A stretch of DNA of 64,000 nucleotides from Rhodocollybia butyracea (GCA_015501585.1 JADNRY010000287.1:1-64000), one strand, 5' to 3'; counted from the stretch's first letter, positions 43,174 to 55,472 are shown. Numbers and translations are program-made. Notes: a model not told the origin generated them from the letters alone.

Positions 43174-45560
43174 CTTGTCGGCTCCAAGTGCCAGGCGTGG
43201 GTATCATGCCAGGGCGCAAGGGTGCACGGCGTTCTCTAGTGGGGTTCACACGTTTCCATGCTTCAACGTCTTCGGGACGGTAGCTGAATGGATTAGGATC
43301 GGGAGCAGGTGGTGAAGGGTCTCTTGCTTGAGGTGGAGGGGTGGGTGATCGAGATGGTACCGGAGGATTGGGATTTGGAGCATCATCATCACCAGGCAGA
43401 TCTGGATCTGGGCCAGCTGGTGGACTGTGCGGTCCATTATCCGGTTCAGTAAACGGTTGTGGTTGATCTTCCGGGAATTCCGGATCAAATGGAATGTCTG
43501 CACCATTACCATTTGGAGGTTGCGAAGGTTTCACAGGCGTGGGGGCAACAGGTATAGCGGGTTTTACTCCAGAATCAGATTCGGATTTGCACCGTGGAAA
43601 CCATTTCTCATAGAAAGTTGCTTGTGCAGCATGCACTACGGAATTATTGCTACGCATGAATAGATATCCTTTGCTTCCTTGGTCATATCCAATGAAAGTC
43701 ATCGCTTCAGAGTGTGGGGATTGTTTATTTTTTCGCTTGTCAATAGGAATAAAGACATAAGCGCCACAGCCAAAGGTTCTGAAGTATGAGACATCAGGTT
43801 TCTTTTTGAGAAAACCTTCAATTGGTGTCTTCCAGTTCAATCGACGGATCGGTGTGCGGTTATACACATGTACTCCTGTGGAATATGAGAATTGCCACCA
43901 GGACTCCGGGCAGCATGCATGGTGTCGCATGGCTTCGGATTTTTCCATGAGTGTACGGTTGATACGTTCCGCTCTACCATTCTGTTGATGAACATAAGGT
44001 TCGGACATTTGAATATCAATACCCTCAGACTTGAGGAAGGAAGTAAATTCCTTTGAGATAAGTTCTCCCCCTTGATCAATGCGGAAACGCACAAGTTTGC
44101 GTCCAGTTTGTTTTTCAGCCCAAGATTTGAAATCCTTGAAGGCTTGAAACGCTTCTGATTTTTGTCGCAGCATGATCAAAGTAGCATGAGAAGAGCAGTC
44201 ATCCAGCAGAGTGATCACAAAATTAAATTTATGATAAGAGACGGTTGGAATTTCAACCAAATCTGCGTGAATTAAATCCATAGGGTTGGATGCTCGTTTC
44301 TCGGACTTAGGATATGCTTTGGAGGCAGCCTTTCCAAGCGCGCAACCTTTGCATGGAGATTCTTTATCTGGTATTGACAACTTAGGTAGTCCATTGACAT
44401 TTCCAGGAGCATTGCGTAATACGACATCACCGGGATGTGCGAAACGGTTATGCCAGGTGTTAAAATCATTAGGAGATGATATCATGCCTATCTCAGATTT
44501 CACTACATCGGCCTTTAGCCAGTGAATATTATCCCTATCGTTATTGGGATATAAGGTCATGATTGTTGAGTCATCATCCGTCTTACGAATAACTGATTTT
44601 TCAACGTTAATAGTTGTGTAACAACCCTGTCGATTTAATAAACCAACAGATAGAAGTCGGTGTGTGCAATGCGGTTGGTAAAACACTGGGTGTAACTTAG
44701 TCGTGAGGATTTTTCCTTCGCCGTTGTCATGCCTTATGTAGACTGTTCCGGCACCTTCAATAAAGGTTGACGTACGTTCGTCAGCAGTCTGGACAGGTAT
44801 CGGATGTCTGAATTTTTTATAAGACACAAAGTCTTGCCGATAAGGGGTAAAATATCCAGATGCACCGGAATCAAGCAGCCATGTGTTAAATATCTGACTA
44901 AGGTTCTTATTCGCACCATGCACATCATTAGAAACCATTTTATTTAATTTACCCTCGCTAGGAGGTACAGAGTTCAAGAAGCGTGGAGAATGTGATACAT
45001 AAGGTCCATTTGGACCGTTCAATATTCCAGCCATATTATTGAACATCTGTTGTAATGAGTGCAATTGGTCAGTGAATTTTTCCTTAAGACTATTAAGGGA
45101 AGCTTGCCAGAAAATAAGGCGCTCGTCTCCAGAGCCATACATTTCCTCGTCAATGTCCATTTCGAGTTTAGTCTGAAGCCAAAGGTGATCAGAGAGATCG
45201 ACCTCTACTTCCTCGATCTTCATCCTGTCAAGGACGGAGTCGTGGGAGGCTTCACGGAGGAAGCTGTCGTTAATGCGCGAGGCAAGGCAGGTGGCGAAAT
45301 TAGAGACATTGGAAGTCTCCACTTCAGCCGATTCATGAGCCTTTTCTTTGCCTTTTCCTCCTTTCTTTCCGCGGTGTGTCTTTTTGTCTTTGTCGGAAGA
45401 AGAGGACGAGTCGTTGGAAGGTTTGCTTGCCGGGTAAGGCGCTCCCTTCTTAGTGTCCTTCTTCTTCTTTTTGATCATTCCAAGAAGACTTGGAATCAGA
45501 TTGACGTTTGACGCCGGAGATGCGGGCCGCGAGAGAGGTAGCGTTGGATTGGCGGCGGCG
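43174..45560 (-). pseudogene. copia polyprotein: protease and integrase, no RT
   Basis: Open from 45613 down to the gypsy LTR border, where the frame runs 8 nt into the LTR and stops. Lys/Ser-rich linker, protease (WLLDSGASGYFTPYRQDF), GAG-pre-integrase zinc site (TWHNRFAHPG, then CKGCALGKA), and a DDE integrase core with HADLVEIP, RFRIDQGGEL and NGRAERINRTL. A Pro/Asp-rich region follows, the usual spacer before reverse transcriptase in copia elements. Reverse transcriptase, RNase H and 3' LTR should follow but are replaced by the gypsy 3' LTR at 43173, and they are not found left of the gypsy element either. Expressed alone it would lack replication ability. Confidence 0.9.
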
Positions 45561-46196
45561 GTATTCGTCCTGAATGATCGGCATGATGTTGGACGGAGTA
45601 AGAAGAGTAGCATCTCGAGAAAGGATTGTCATTGCAAGACTATCCCATTGAGTAGGTAAGGCGGCCAAGAGAATCATAGCTTTTACCGGTTCGGGAAGAA
45701 TGAGACCAGAGCCATCAAGGCGGGAGAAGGTGGAGTTTAAAGATGCTAGGGCAAGAGTAGGGTCGTTTCTTCCGTCGATTTGGAAGTTAATGGCCTCTTT
45801 GAAGATGCCAAAAGTGCCGGCAGAGCCGGGTTTGCCATAGATCTTTTTGATTTCGCCCCAAGTTTCACCAGAGTCAGACTTTAGGACAGTAGCCCTGATG
45901 TCATCAGGAAGTCGGAGGGCAATTAAGCCCATGGCTTGGTCGTCAATGCTGTCCCAGTCATCAATCTCTTTCTGCCGTTCGGCAGTGGTGGTCTCAATAT
46001 CTTCATTGGCCTTGTAAGTGCCAGCAGCGACTTCAGAGGCGCTTGCTTTGCGGAATGTTGGTTTGGGGCGAAGGATCCGTCCACATACAACAGACCAACA
46101 ACGAGAAGCTCTAAGAAGCGCTGTCATTGAACTGGACCAGGAGGGGTAGTTAGCCCCATTGAGGAGAGGAACACTAGAGAGGTTTGAGAGAGACAT
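45450..46196 (-). CDS. copia Gag
   Basis: 248 codons from ATG 46196. It has the N-terminal pattern typical of copia Gag (LNGANYPSWSSSMTALLRA, then WDSIDDQAMGLIALRL and ETWGEIKKIYG), and a helical body. Its end overlaps the protease-integrase frame by 164 nt in a different frame. The overlap contains an A/G-rich run (minus strand, about 45455-45475) where a single-base change or ribosomal slippage could join the two frames. No CCHC knuckle is seen. Confidence 0.85.
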   Translation of the reverse strand: MSLSNLSSVPLLNGANYPSWSSSMTALLRASRCWSVVCGRILRPKPTFRKASASEVAAGTYKANEDIETTTAERQKEIDDWDSIDDQAMGLIALRLPDDIRATVLKSDSGETWGEIKKIYGKPGSAGTFGIFKEAINFQIDGRNDPTLALASLNSTFSRLDGSGLILPEPVKAMILLAALPTQWDSLAMTILSRDATLLTPSNIMPIIQDEYRRRQSNATSLAARISGVKRQSDSKSSWNDQKEEEGH

Positions 46197-46927
46197 GTTT
46201 TGATAAGGTTCTAGAAAAAGTAGAGCAACAGTCAGTGACGTGCTTCCACAAGTTATGAACTCAGATCACAACAACAGAGTCAGAAACCCGTGACAAGTGT
46301 TTTCAGTGTTGATCGCATATAATTATCCATCCATTTTCCATCCACTGATCCGATCATTCCAATTCGGACTCAGTCACTTAAGTTGATCGGAACACAAATA
46401 GGGTAACTGAATGCCAAGAATATGCGTTCAGTCAACGTTCAGATGTGCTTTGCAGCACAATCGAACAGTATCCCTTCAGCATGTGAAGAACTTAAGGCAA
46501 GCAGCAGGTAGGTAATGTGTATGTACAATTATTCTACGAAGGCCAAGAACCCAATGATCGTTCGCAGTTTGCCAGCGGATGCACATGAACGCTTTTATGG
46601 CTATTATAGCGGTGACCCCAAGTCTACCTGGCAGGGAATAAAACCCTAAAGGGAATGCCATCACAGCAAAGCCCTTAAACAGTTCGTTCGATCATCGGGT
46701 GCCTATGTAAATACATGTGTGTGTCAGTGTGCAAAGTCATGTATATTTTTGAACAATGCAGGAATGGAGAGAAATGCGATCCATGAATGTTACCATGTAC
46801 CATGACCAGCTATGCACAACACGCGAACTTTGTACACTCCAGGAATGAGCGTTGGACGTTCATTGAACACTGTCTAACCAAGTGCAGTAAGCACAATGGA
46901 GGGCACAACATGTGTTGAAGCGATCCG
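46197..46927 (-). other. copia leader between LTR and gag
   Basis: About 730 nt of untranslated leader on the minus strand. No ORF of note (62 codons at most) and no recognised motif. Confidence 0.5.
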
Positions 46928-46939
46928 GGGCCCATAACC
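46928..46939 (-). promoter_or_regulatory. copia primer-binding site
   Basis: On the minus strand GGTTATGGGCCC follows the LTR end CTACA. This is the copia-type site, known to pair with an internal (half) fragment of initiator methionine tRNA. The second copia element has GGTTATGGGCC at the same place. Confidence 0.75.
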
Positions 46940-47454
46940 TGTAGAAACAGCGGTCAGTCAACACAAGGTCGACAGCCTACTCACCTGAGAGTGTTAGGGA
47001 TGTTATAGGAGTTGTAAGGATGCTGTGAGAGCAGAACAAGTGTCCAGACAAATAGTAGGATTCTTGGTTATTGTTACAGGAAAATATCTACAGTATTTAT
47101 ACTACAGAATATAATAAACCCTATAACAATGTATGAGTCTACTTGAGTCGTACTGCTAAACATAGTGCATATACATGTGCATAATGTACCCTAGAAGATG
47201 GAGTCCGTATGGTAATTCTATAGGTAATGTTCATAGGTACTGCAAGGCAGCGTACAAGCTATGTATCATAAGACTAATAGCGAATGGCATAATTGACTAC
47301 ATCTATACGAACCTGCGTAGAGGCTGCGTCTAGTGTTTGAGGGTGAGTTTCAACATAGCATATATCGACAGTTCATCGATCGTATAGCAAGTGTGTCTAG
47401 TCGACTCACATTACTGATTAGATACGACTCATAAGCGGTAATCTAGTTTCAACA
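46940..47454 (-). repeat. 5' LTR of first copia element
   Basis: 515 bp in minus orientation, TGTTGAAAC at the outer end (47454) and GTTTCTACA at the inner end (46940), an 8-of-9 inverted match. The inner edge is fixed by the adjacent primer site. The outer edge directly abuts the NACHT coding frame. The matching 3' LTR is missing, so no target duplication can be tested. Its sequence is unrelated to the LTR of the second copia element. Confidence 0.75.
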
Positions 47455-47455
47455 C

Positions 47456-49731
47456 TTCTTTTTCAAACGAGACCATCCTACGCGTGGAAACGCAAAGGTC
47501 TTATTTGTTACAATCGCATATCAGCTCATCCTTAATGTTCCCTGGCTGAGAGGTCCTATTTCTCAGGTAGTGGAACACAATCCATCTGTGGTCGCAAGGT
47601 CCATCGAAACTCAGCTGCGAGTGCTGATTTCTGAGCCTTGTTGTATGCACCTCAATGAAAACCCTCTAATGATACTCATCGATGGTCTTGATGAGTGCGA
47701 GGGTCAAGATGTTCATTTAGAAATATTGCGTGCGATCAGAAACTCCTTCACACCACATCCCCTTCCTCTTCGATTCATCATTGCCAGCAGACCGGAAGCC
47801 CATATTCATGAGATGTTTGAGTCACCACTCTATGACGGTGTCTACCGGCCATTCAATTTAGAGCAGTCGTTTAACGATGTCCAAACATATTTTCAAGATG
47901 AATTTGCTCGAATTCATCGGGAGCACCATCAGACCATGGCCATGGTCCCCTTCCCATGGCCTTTGCCCGAAGTCCTGCATAAACTTGTGTGGAAGTCATC
48001 TGGGTACTTTATCTACGCATCCACCATCATAAAGTTTGTCGATGACAAAAACCGCCCTACAGAGCGTCTAGCAATTGTGACGCAGGACCAAATTGAATCG
48101 GAATCACCATTTGATATGCTTGACCAGCTGTACATCAACATCCTTTCCACTGTTCCCATTTCCAAGCGCCCGAAACTAATCCGAATCCTATGTGCTCTTG
48201 CAAACTTTGAACTCTCTGCTGATGACCTTGATAAGCTGCTTGGACTGGAAAGTGGAGATACATGTTTAATTCTGCGCAGCCTTCATTCAATATTTGATGA
48301 TGAATTTGATGAGATTACCACTCACCATGCATCTTTTTATGATTTCCTACGTGACCCAAAGCGTTCCCATGATTTCTACGTCGGTGGTGTCCATCGCATG
48401 GGTCTGGCTCCTTCTATGCTGAGATTTCTTCCTCATTTGTATGATCAAAAAGAATGGGGTAGTCGTGGGTATGTCATTTCATTGAAGAGTTGAACTTTTC
48501 ATGCTTTATCTACTATCCATCAGGTACCAACTAAACAAGCTTCTACACTTCATTGCTTCACTGCCTCCTTCAGTGGACCTGTTGCCTTTGATTGAAAGTG
48601 CCATTATTCCAGAATACATTCTCCACTTTGATGAAGAGTCATCAGTGGAGATAATCTTAGCTTGGATAAAAGCTAGTTTTTAAATTCTTTCCACAGCAAT
48701 CCTGACATCCACAAAGAAGATTCATCCAGCATCTGAATATCATATACAACTTTGGGAAGACTATGGATATATGGAATTCTTGCAATACAATCTGTTCAAT
48801 TGGGACCTGTACCCTTGGAGAAACCTCACCAACTCCGAGGTGCCTTCATCATCTACTGATGCTATTTTAACACAGTCCCCTGGACTTCTTCATTTTCTTT
48901 GTTTAGTAGTACTGCTGCAAGCAGGAAATGCATACTATGATATAGACATCATCTTCATCCGATTACTATTAGGTGTTTCCTGGAGCGACCTTCGATCAAA
49001 TTTTTCTTGCCTTCGCTCAATTATTGGCGAAGATGAAGAACTGTGGGATTGTCTATGCATATACATCCTTGGTCTATCGTTTAATGGGGAGAGTTTCCCC
49101 TGGCCATCATTATCCCGGGATTTGGCACGCCAGTGTATCCAGATAGGAAAGGATATCCATGCTGGTAAGCGAGAGGACTCAATCCGGTTGGTGAAATCAT
49201 TACAGATAATACACTGCATTCCTCACAACCTTATAATTAGCTGGGGAGAAATCCAGAGTCATTGCAACTGGGCTTTCCATGTCAGATCATCTCCACCTTG
49301 CAAGGAACTCCTTCATGATATTCAGAACCTTCACCCATACCAACTCCCAAAATGTAATGCAGAGGAAATATATCATGTTTCACAGTGGCTGAAGGTAAGA
49401 GTCCAAATATAAGTACATTAAGTCAAGGATTATTCAAATCCATTTTTTTTAATCACAGTCATTTCCTGATCCTCCTTTAGAAGTAATAGGACATTGGACA
49501 CAATATCTGGCTAATATCCAGGTGACAGAGTGTTATTTTGATGCAGATAAAGCAGAACAGCGTTGGAACGATCGTCTTTTGTATCTCGCCGAGGTAAAAA
49601 AGCGCTGGAGATTGCGAGGCAGAACTCCGAGATACAACGGTGACATCCGTTATAGGCTGAATGTAGCCAACGCCCTGGGACCTATTCATGTGCTCATCCT
49701 CACCCAAACCTCTTCCCTACACTCCCCATAA
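47456..49731 (+). pseudogene. NACHT domain protein, copy A (5'-truncated)
   Basis: The frame begins exactly at the copia LTR edge with FFFKRDHPTRGNAK, the strand that follows the P-loop region in agaricomycete NACHT proteins; the Walker A exon is missing, cut off by the copia element. Next come Walker B-like MILIDGLDECEG (about 47672), FIIASRPEAH, and the HHASFYDFLRDPKRS motif. GT-AG introns are at 48469-48523 and 49395-49458. A TAA at 48681-48683 breaks the frame where copy B has TAC. Sequence continues through a helical C-terminal region to the stop at 49731. Full-length relatives act as STAND-type signalling ATPases; this copy cannot bind nucleotide normally. The N-terminal part is not present left of the copia LTR in this window. 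Confidence 0.88.
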
Positions 49732-50004
49732 CCAACCAGCCTTTGTTCTCCCCCTTTCCCTCTTTCACAAAGCAGTCATCTTGTCCAACTTTGCAGATAT
49801 CCACTTCAATTCTGGTCACGAGGGACTCATTCGATTATACGCCCTCTTTGTGCATGTGTAATTGTAGTTTTACTCATACATTGATAGTTTGTATGATTTT
49901 GAGTATAAACCAAGAAGACATAAAAGACCAGCTATCTCATAGTACAAGGAGCAACCAAAATCTTTTGGGTTCATCTTGTCTCGAAGTACGCACATGTTCA
50001 GCCC
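49732..50004 (+). other. 3' flank of NACHT copy A, duplicated at 61105-61380
   Basis: Non-coding sequence after the stop codon matches, in inverse orientation, the left flank of NACHT copy B (for example ATTGATAGTTTGTATGATTT at about 49880 and its complement near 61210). The match ends at CATGTTCAGCC, where the TIR element begins. Confidence 0.7.
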
Positions 50005-51596
50005 GACAACCACTGGTTTACGGTAGGTGGGAAGCCCACGGTTGATTTTTTTTGTTTTTGTGCTCTATTGTTCTATAATTCGATGATATCATCTATTGTG
50101 CTGTACCGACTTTGAGCCTTTGTCGCTACTGTTCTGTACATTCTGGCTGCCGTATGTTATTGCCCGTCACCTATTCCGCTCCCCGCCCACTGTCCAACAC
50201 ACCAATACATTCAATGGCCTATAATTTTGCGATATCATTTACTATTGTACGGTATGTTACCTATATTGAATTGCCCGCCACCTTGCCACCACCCTGCCCC
50301 GTGCCCACTGTCCGACAAACCTTGGACAAACCACATGCAGTACAAACGCCTTGATGAGTTAAAGGACATGTTCAATAGCAATGTGACTCGGTTTCAGCAC
50401 GAGAAGAAGCTCCCATCGGGGGTTTCTGTCGAGGGGGGGCTTCATGCCAAGGAGTTCTGCCCCCCGCCTTTTGCTTCCGAAGAACATGAGATGTGTTGAG
50501 ATGTGTTTTGTAGGGCTGGGTTTGATATATCCTCTAATATCCTCTGAAGAAGGTGGTTTTTTTTCTTTTATGTATCATTTATTCCTACCGTTTCTTTTCT
50601 CCGAGTCCCTAGTCCTCACCTGATCAACCACCTATAAACAGCATGTACGGTCCTTTGGGCCTCGGTTGTTTATACAAAGTACACTACTGAGGGTAAGTTC
50701 CTTTACTTACACCTACTCATGTAGCTTGTACTGGCTGGTCTCATAGATAAATACTTATGAGTCGAACTCAAGATCACAAGCTAGAGGTATAGAAAAGGTA
50801 TGCTGTATGACCTCGATCCAGAGTCAGCACTTACTGTTACTACATGACCTTTCATGTATGTGTTGGTTACATCATTAGTTATAAGGGAGGTAGGGAAATA
50901 GACAGTCTTGCTCAAGTATCTATGGTGTCAAGCGCATTGACTGTACGGCATACTCATCAGGAAAAGCCATTTTTGCCTAGGTGACCCCAGAGTGGCCTAA
51001 AGCAAACTAGGTGACCTATGAATCCTATGGCATCCTAGGAATTTGGGCTCGTCCCTTGCCAGTCAAGGCTCTTGAGGATTCCCTAGGGTATCCTAGGCAA
51101 ACCCAGGGCAAGCCTAGGTTTGCCCAGGTTTGCCCAGGTGTTCCCCAGGTGTTCCCCAGGAGCACCTGGGCAAACCTGGGCAAACCTAGGCTTGCCTAGG
51201 GAATCCTCAAGAGCCTTGACTGGCAAGGGACGAGCCCAAATTCCTAGGATGCCATAGGATTCATAGGTCACCTAGTTTGCTTTAGGCCACTCTGGGGTCA
51301 CCTAGGCAAAAACGGCTTTTCCTGATGCTAATTGAGAGGCTGTGCACATTATCTTGTTTTTCGCAGTGGTATAAGCAAACATAAGCGAATACCGTTCAAT
51401 CCCGATAATGCGGTGTCGGGCAGTGGGCGGGGAGCGGGATAGGTGGCGGGCAATGGCGGATAGGGCCGGAATGTCCAGTGGCAACAAAGGCCCGAAGTCA
51501 GTACAGGACAATAGATGATATCATAAAACAAAGGAACAATGGAGCATAAAAATGAAAAAATCAACCGTGGGCTTCCCGCCTACCGTACTGGTTGTC
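50005..51596. mobile_element. TIR element with ~200-bp inverted repeats
   Basis: The left arm 50005-50215 and right arm 51380-51596 are inverted copies with moderate divergence: GACAACCA at the ends, then ACGGTAGG, GGGAAGCCCACGGTTGATTT, GATATCATCTATTGT and CGCTCCCCGCCCACTG. There is no transposase ORF. It nests the 373-bp foldback at 50955-51327. It sits at the end of the NACHT A flank homology, so it is an insertion into the duplicated block. No target duplication was found. Confidence 0.7.
50955..51327. mobile_element. 373-bp foldback palindrome
   Basis: Near-perfect inverted arms of about 135 bp (50955-51090 and 51192-51327) beginning CATCAGGAAAAGCC and rich in CCTAGG words. The central spacer holds direct and inverted GGTTTGCCCAGG/GGTGTTCCCC repeats. 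A second, half copy is at 58871-59015. Open frames in both directions read the palindrome itself and are not genes. Confidence 0.9.
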
Positions 51597-52000
51597 AGTG
51601 AAGCGAGTTTGAAGACTGACATACTGTTACCTACAGTGCACACATGATTATCTCCCAAGTCTTTTGGTCCCAGGGGCCAGTGTTCACCTCGAACACTTTA
51701 CTTACACCTATTGAAACAAAGACCTTAGCACTCTAATCCTCACTGGGAATCTCCTCCTGACTCTACTATGTCTTCAATCAGTAATCCAAAGAAGATAAAG
51801 CGATCGTGAAGCTTGGGGGCGTATATACATCGGCTTCATCCCATCATGCAACCAAGGAATTGAAAACAAGTTCGTGAAGGTGGTGACAGGGAAGATGTTC
51901 TTGATAACATCGTTCTTGCTAATGAAATTGACATAACTGGTCCTAGTGTTTTGGTGTCCAGTTTTGAGGCACCAGTTCTTGAGGACCAAGCAGAAGAGCG
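51597..52000. repeat. duplicated non-coding block (partner 60480-60700)
   Basis: Sequence at about 51811-51960 (GCTTGGGGGCGTATATACAT, GGAATTGAAAACAAGTTC, ATGAAATTGACATAACT) matches 60510-60670 in inverse orientation, outside the two NACHT copies. It extends the inverted segmental duplication. Confidence 0.65.
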
Positions 52001-54880
52001 AGCATTTTCTCTAACCAGAACGAGGTAACCCTACCCCCTGAGGCTGGCTAGCACTGTTATTGCATCAGAGTCATTACACAGGACAGACAGCTATGAAGCT
52101 GAAAGGGATGAGGCAGGAGCGGATGAAAGAGATTAAATATTGAAACAAGAGAGGTAAGAGCCAGCGAGGGCTAGAGCAATGATAAGAGGATTGGGAATCT
52201 GCGGGATGCCGCTCAGAACGAAGAACAATGACGACCGGAGGCAGCGTTTGGAAAGGTACACCCGAAAAAATGCTCCAGCATTGTTTGCTCGTGTTTAAAC
52301 ATAGTGGTTTACATTAGTCTAATAGTCAAGTGAGTAACACACCTTTCTATTCTCTTCTGAATACTTACGTGTTTCTTCACCCCTCGGGTCGCAAGAAGAA
52401 ACACAGACTCCTCTCGTTGCAAACAAGAGATGTCTTAGAATCGAACTCCCTCTATCAGAGGATGTTCTTCTGGTAAGTTCTTTCCCCAATTCGTCTCAAC
52501 AATTGGGTTGACACGAACTCTTGTTCTCTCCAGGTCTTTGTCCGGGACAATTAGGCAAGCTTAGACCTGTCCTTTGGACCTCTCGCTTGGACCCTCGGAT
52601 CGTATTTATATGCTGGCGGAGCGACGAAATAACTCTATCAGTTTCTCTATCGTCGCTCTGCCAGGTATACTCTCAGTTTATTCACTAGACTCTCTTACTT
52701 ACAGTTTCTCTATCGTCGCTCTGCCAGTACTTAACATTGCTCCTCATTTGTGTCTCCCTCCCATAGTTCTCGAACTACTTCCCACTTCCTATTCTTTTTC
52801 TTTACTCGTGTACTCTCGTAGTTAGCGGTCTCTTCGCGCCTCGCTCAATCAATCTCAGGGCCGCCTCCTCGAGGCGGCTGCTTTTCTCGCTAAATCACGC
52901 AGTGATTCACAACGAACACAGACAATTAGACGGCTCCCATCGTTGAAAATCCCTTGGCTGTTCAAACGTTCAAGTCCAAAATGATGATGCAATGATGCAT
53001 ACGGAAACATCAGACGCCAACTTAGGCGCTCACAGTTCCTTTTTCCGTTCACCCATCCAACCTCCCCAATCCCCTCTGACGCAATCATTCTCGACGTGAC
53101 ATCTCTGCATCTCCTTTGGCAGCAAAACATCGTAACCACATTGTTTCTTTACCCGATTCTCTAGTAAATTGTCTTCTACTCGACCGAGAGTGTTTTTGAC
53201 TGATACGCTGCTGAGACCAAGATTACCCTGTCCATCCGCGTCAACGCTGATCAAGACAAGTCAGACTGACTCTGGTCTCGCACAAAAAATCTCCAGGAAC
53301 CGCAACAACGCCAACGATTCCATAAAACTTGGTTTTGAGGCTTCTAGTGCAAGTGCCTTGCTACCCTGAAGTCCTACAAGTACCAACCCTATCACCGCCT
53401 CTACCTCGAAGAGTACAGGCTTATTTACCCATCTGCTCTGCAACCAGCACCTCAAAAATTCTCCAAACGCGATCCGGTACGTTGAATGATCTTCAAACTC
53501 TGAAAGAAGTTTCTGAACATGATCTAGCTCGAATGTATCTCCTACTGGATGTGATAATGACGATATACGAAGAATCTATGGAAGGTAGCTGAGGGCCAAG
53601 TCTATCAACGGGTATTCAGATCCAGATGGGATAACCGGAAATGACGCGTATTGGTGTGTAGATAATCTTTTTTCTGTCAACGCAATCACTGACGATGGCT
53701 CTACATAGGTTTATTTGAACTTCCTCTTCCACAGATTGCTCTTCAAAGCTCTGAGCTTTACGCCTCCGAAGTTATAATTTCAGGTGTTTGATCAACCAAG
53801 GTTCTAGGAATATCCCCGCCCTCAACGTTCAACCTGCACTTTTCCGGACAAATCCACTCAGTCATTGCCTCTAGACAGAACGACCACCGCAGCCCTCCTT
53901 GCCATTTTCGATTCTCCCTCCCTTCAACACAAATTTAGCGTCATAAAGATGATGCGTCCACAACCTCAAGGCCTCAAGCTCAAGACTCAGGACTCCCTAC
54001 CCGTATCAAGTTCCGATGGAGGTTTGACTCGTGGTCGGAAGCCTCAGCGAACGTTCTGAAATTCAACACACACCATCATTTCGCCGTCGTCAGTCCGGTG
54101 CACAAAATCATGAAGCTTGAAGCTTGAAGTTTGAAGGTCTCGTCAAAAGCTTCATATGAGAGACAAGGTGACCGGGATGAGCTACTACCGGCGGTAAGCA
54201 GTGTCTTTTTCGAATCTTGACTAGCTTGACTAACGTTGACCAGCTTGATTGTAGTGACTTTTGGCCTCAGATCCTGATTATGCGTCCTGCTAGTATCCCG
54301 CTTCCAGCCTCAGTACTCAGTGCCTGCCTCGTACTTCATAAACACAACGCTACGCGTCGAATGATCTCTATACCTGTATACCCTCATATCTTTGTATGTC
54401 ATATCTCTGTTATCTTTGCAAACTGTATCTATCTTAGCTCGTTAGATACAATATCTGTGTGCACCTCGTTCTCGTGAGTCCTAAAATCATAATTCACATA
54501 GTCCTGTACCGTGTTATGGTGTGCCGTGCTATAATCGGAATGTCGGGATGGCCTGAAACTGAATAAAAGACCAAAAGCACGGAGGCTTTCCGTGCTTTCT
54601 CTCTCAATCCTTCTTTGAATAGTCGTGATTTCCAGGTTAACACAGTAAAAATCTTTTATTGCTATTTGGAATGCTGTGTACTAGCCATTTTAATCAAAAA
54701 AAGGTGACAAAGAGGAACGAGAGGGGAGAAAGTGGAAAGGCGAGCGATTTGGATGCAAATTTGAGACAGAGCGACTAATGTTATCAATTCTGGTTGTTGC
54801 GTTTCGGGCCCTTTACCTGTCTCGAAAGTATCTGTTTCCTGTTTTTAACCGCAGGCCCTAACTATGGAGCCGTAGTTAGT
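52001..54880. other. gene-poor stretch; possible exon relics
   Basis: CT-rich promoter-like sequence at 52570-52820 contains a 26-bp direct repeat (CAGTTTCTCTATCGTCGCTC at about 52638 and 52702). An open frame at about 53490-53592 (LQTLKEVSEHDLARMYLLLD) looks like coding sequence but has no convincing exon partners. Nothing identifiable otherwise. Confidence 0.35.
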
Positions 54881-55472
54881 AGTTAGTAATTATAAAAGGC
54901 CAAGCTCGAAAACGAAGGAACCACCCACCCTCGTAGTCGTCTTCTTCGGCTTTTCTCAATGTGCAAACTCTTCTACAGGGATTCCTTGTGGGAGCTTGGC
55001 CATGCACCCGAGTGTGTACCTACAAGGGCTCTCGAATCAGACCACTATACCCGCAAAACACGAAACAACACAAATATGCAGGAAAAAAAACTCAGAAGAC
55101 TAAACAAAAAGAAAGCCGCCCACCCAAAGCCAAGATCTTCCAAAACCTACAGGCAATGATATCAGCTTCGTATCCAGAGACCATCTGATTGATTTTAGGA
55201 ATTTGTTGGTGCCTCTGGGGGGTTTTAGGGTGCGGTTCAGAGCGGTGAGTGTAGGACGAGTCCAAGAGTTTGGTGGACGAGGGAGTGGGCAAGAGCAAAA
55301 GGGACAGTGAAAGTAAGCGCAAGGATAAGCGAAAAGGCACACCAAAACTGACCTCTTGGCGGCAAAACAGACTTCGTCAGTGTGTGTTTAGAGTAGCTGG
55401 TGTGGGCGGGGCGAATGCAGAACAGACGGCGTATTTGAGTGCAAGTGTATGTGCGCTCGAATTGCATCCCAC
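54881..55472. other. left flank of second copia element
   Basis: ATTATAAAAGG at about 54888 and a following CT-rich run look like a core promoter, but the downstream open frames (66-83 codons) carry no recognised motif. The stretch ends CCCAC at the LTR border. Confidence 0.35.

Noticed and set aside
48501..48683. Alternative 21-bp intron (GTTTTTAAATT...CCACAG) removing the TAA in NACHT copy A
   Set aside because: Too short for a spliceosomal intron, and copy B reads straight through the same place with TAC, so a nonsense mutation explains it.
51011..51271. Two nearly identical 62-codon proteins on opposite strands
   Set aside because: They are the two arms of the foldback palindrome read in both directions, not genes.
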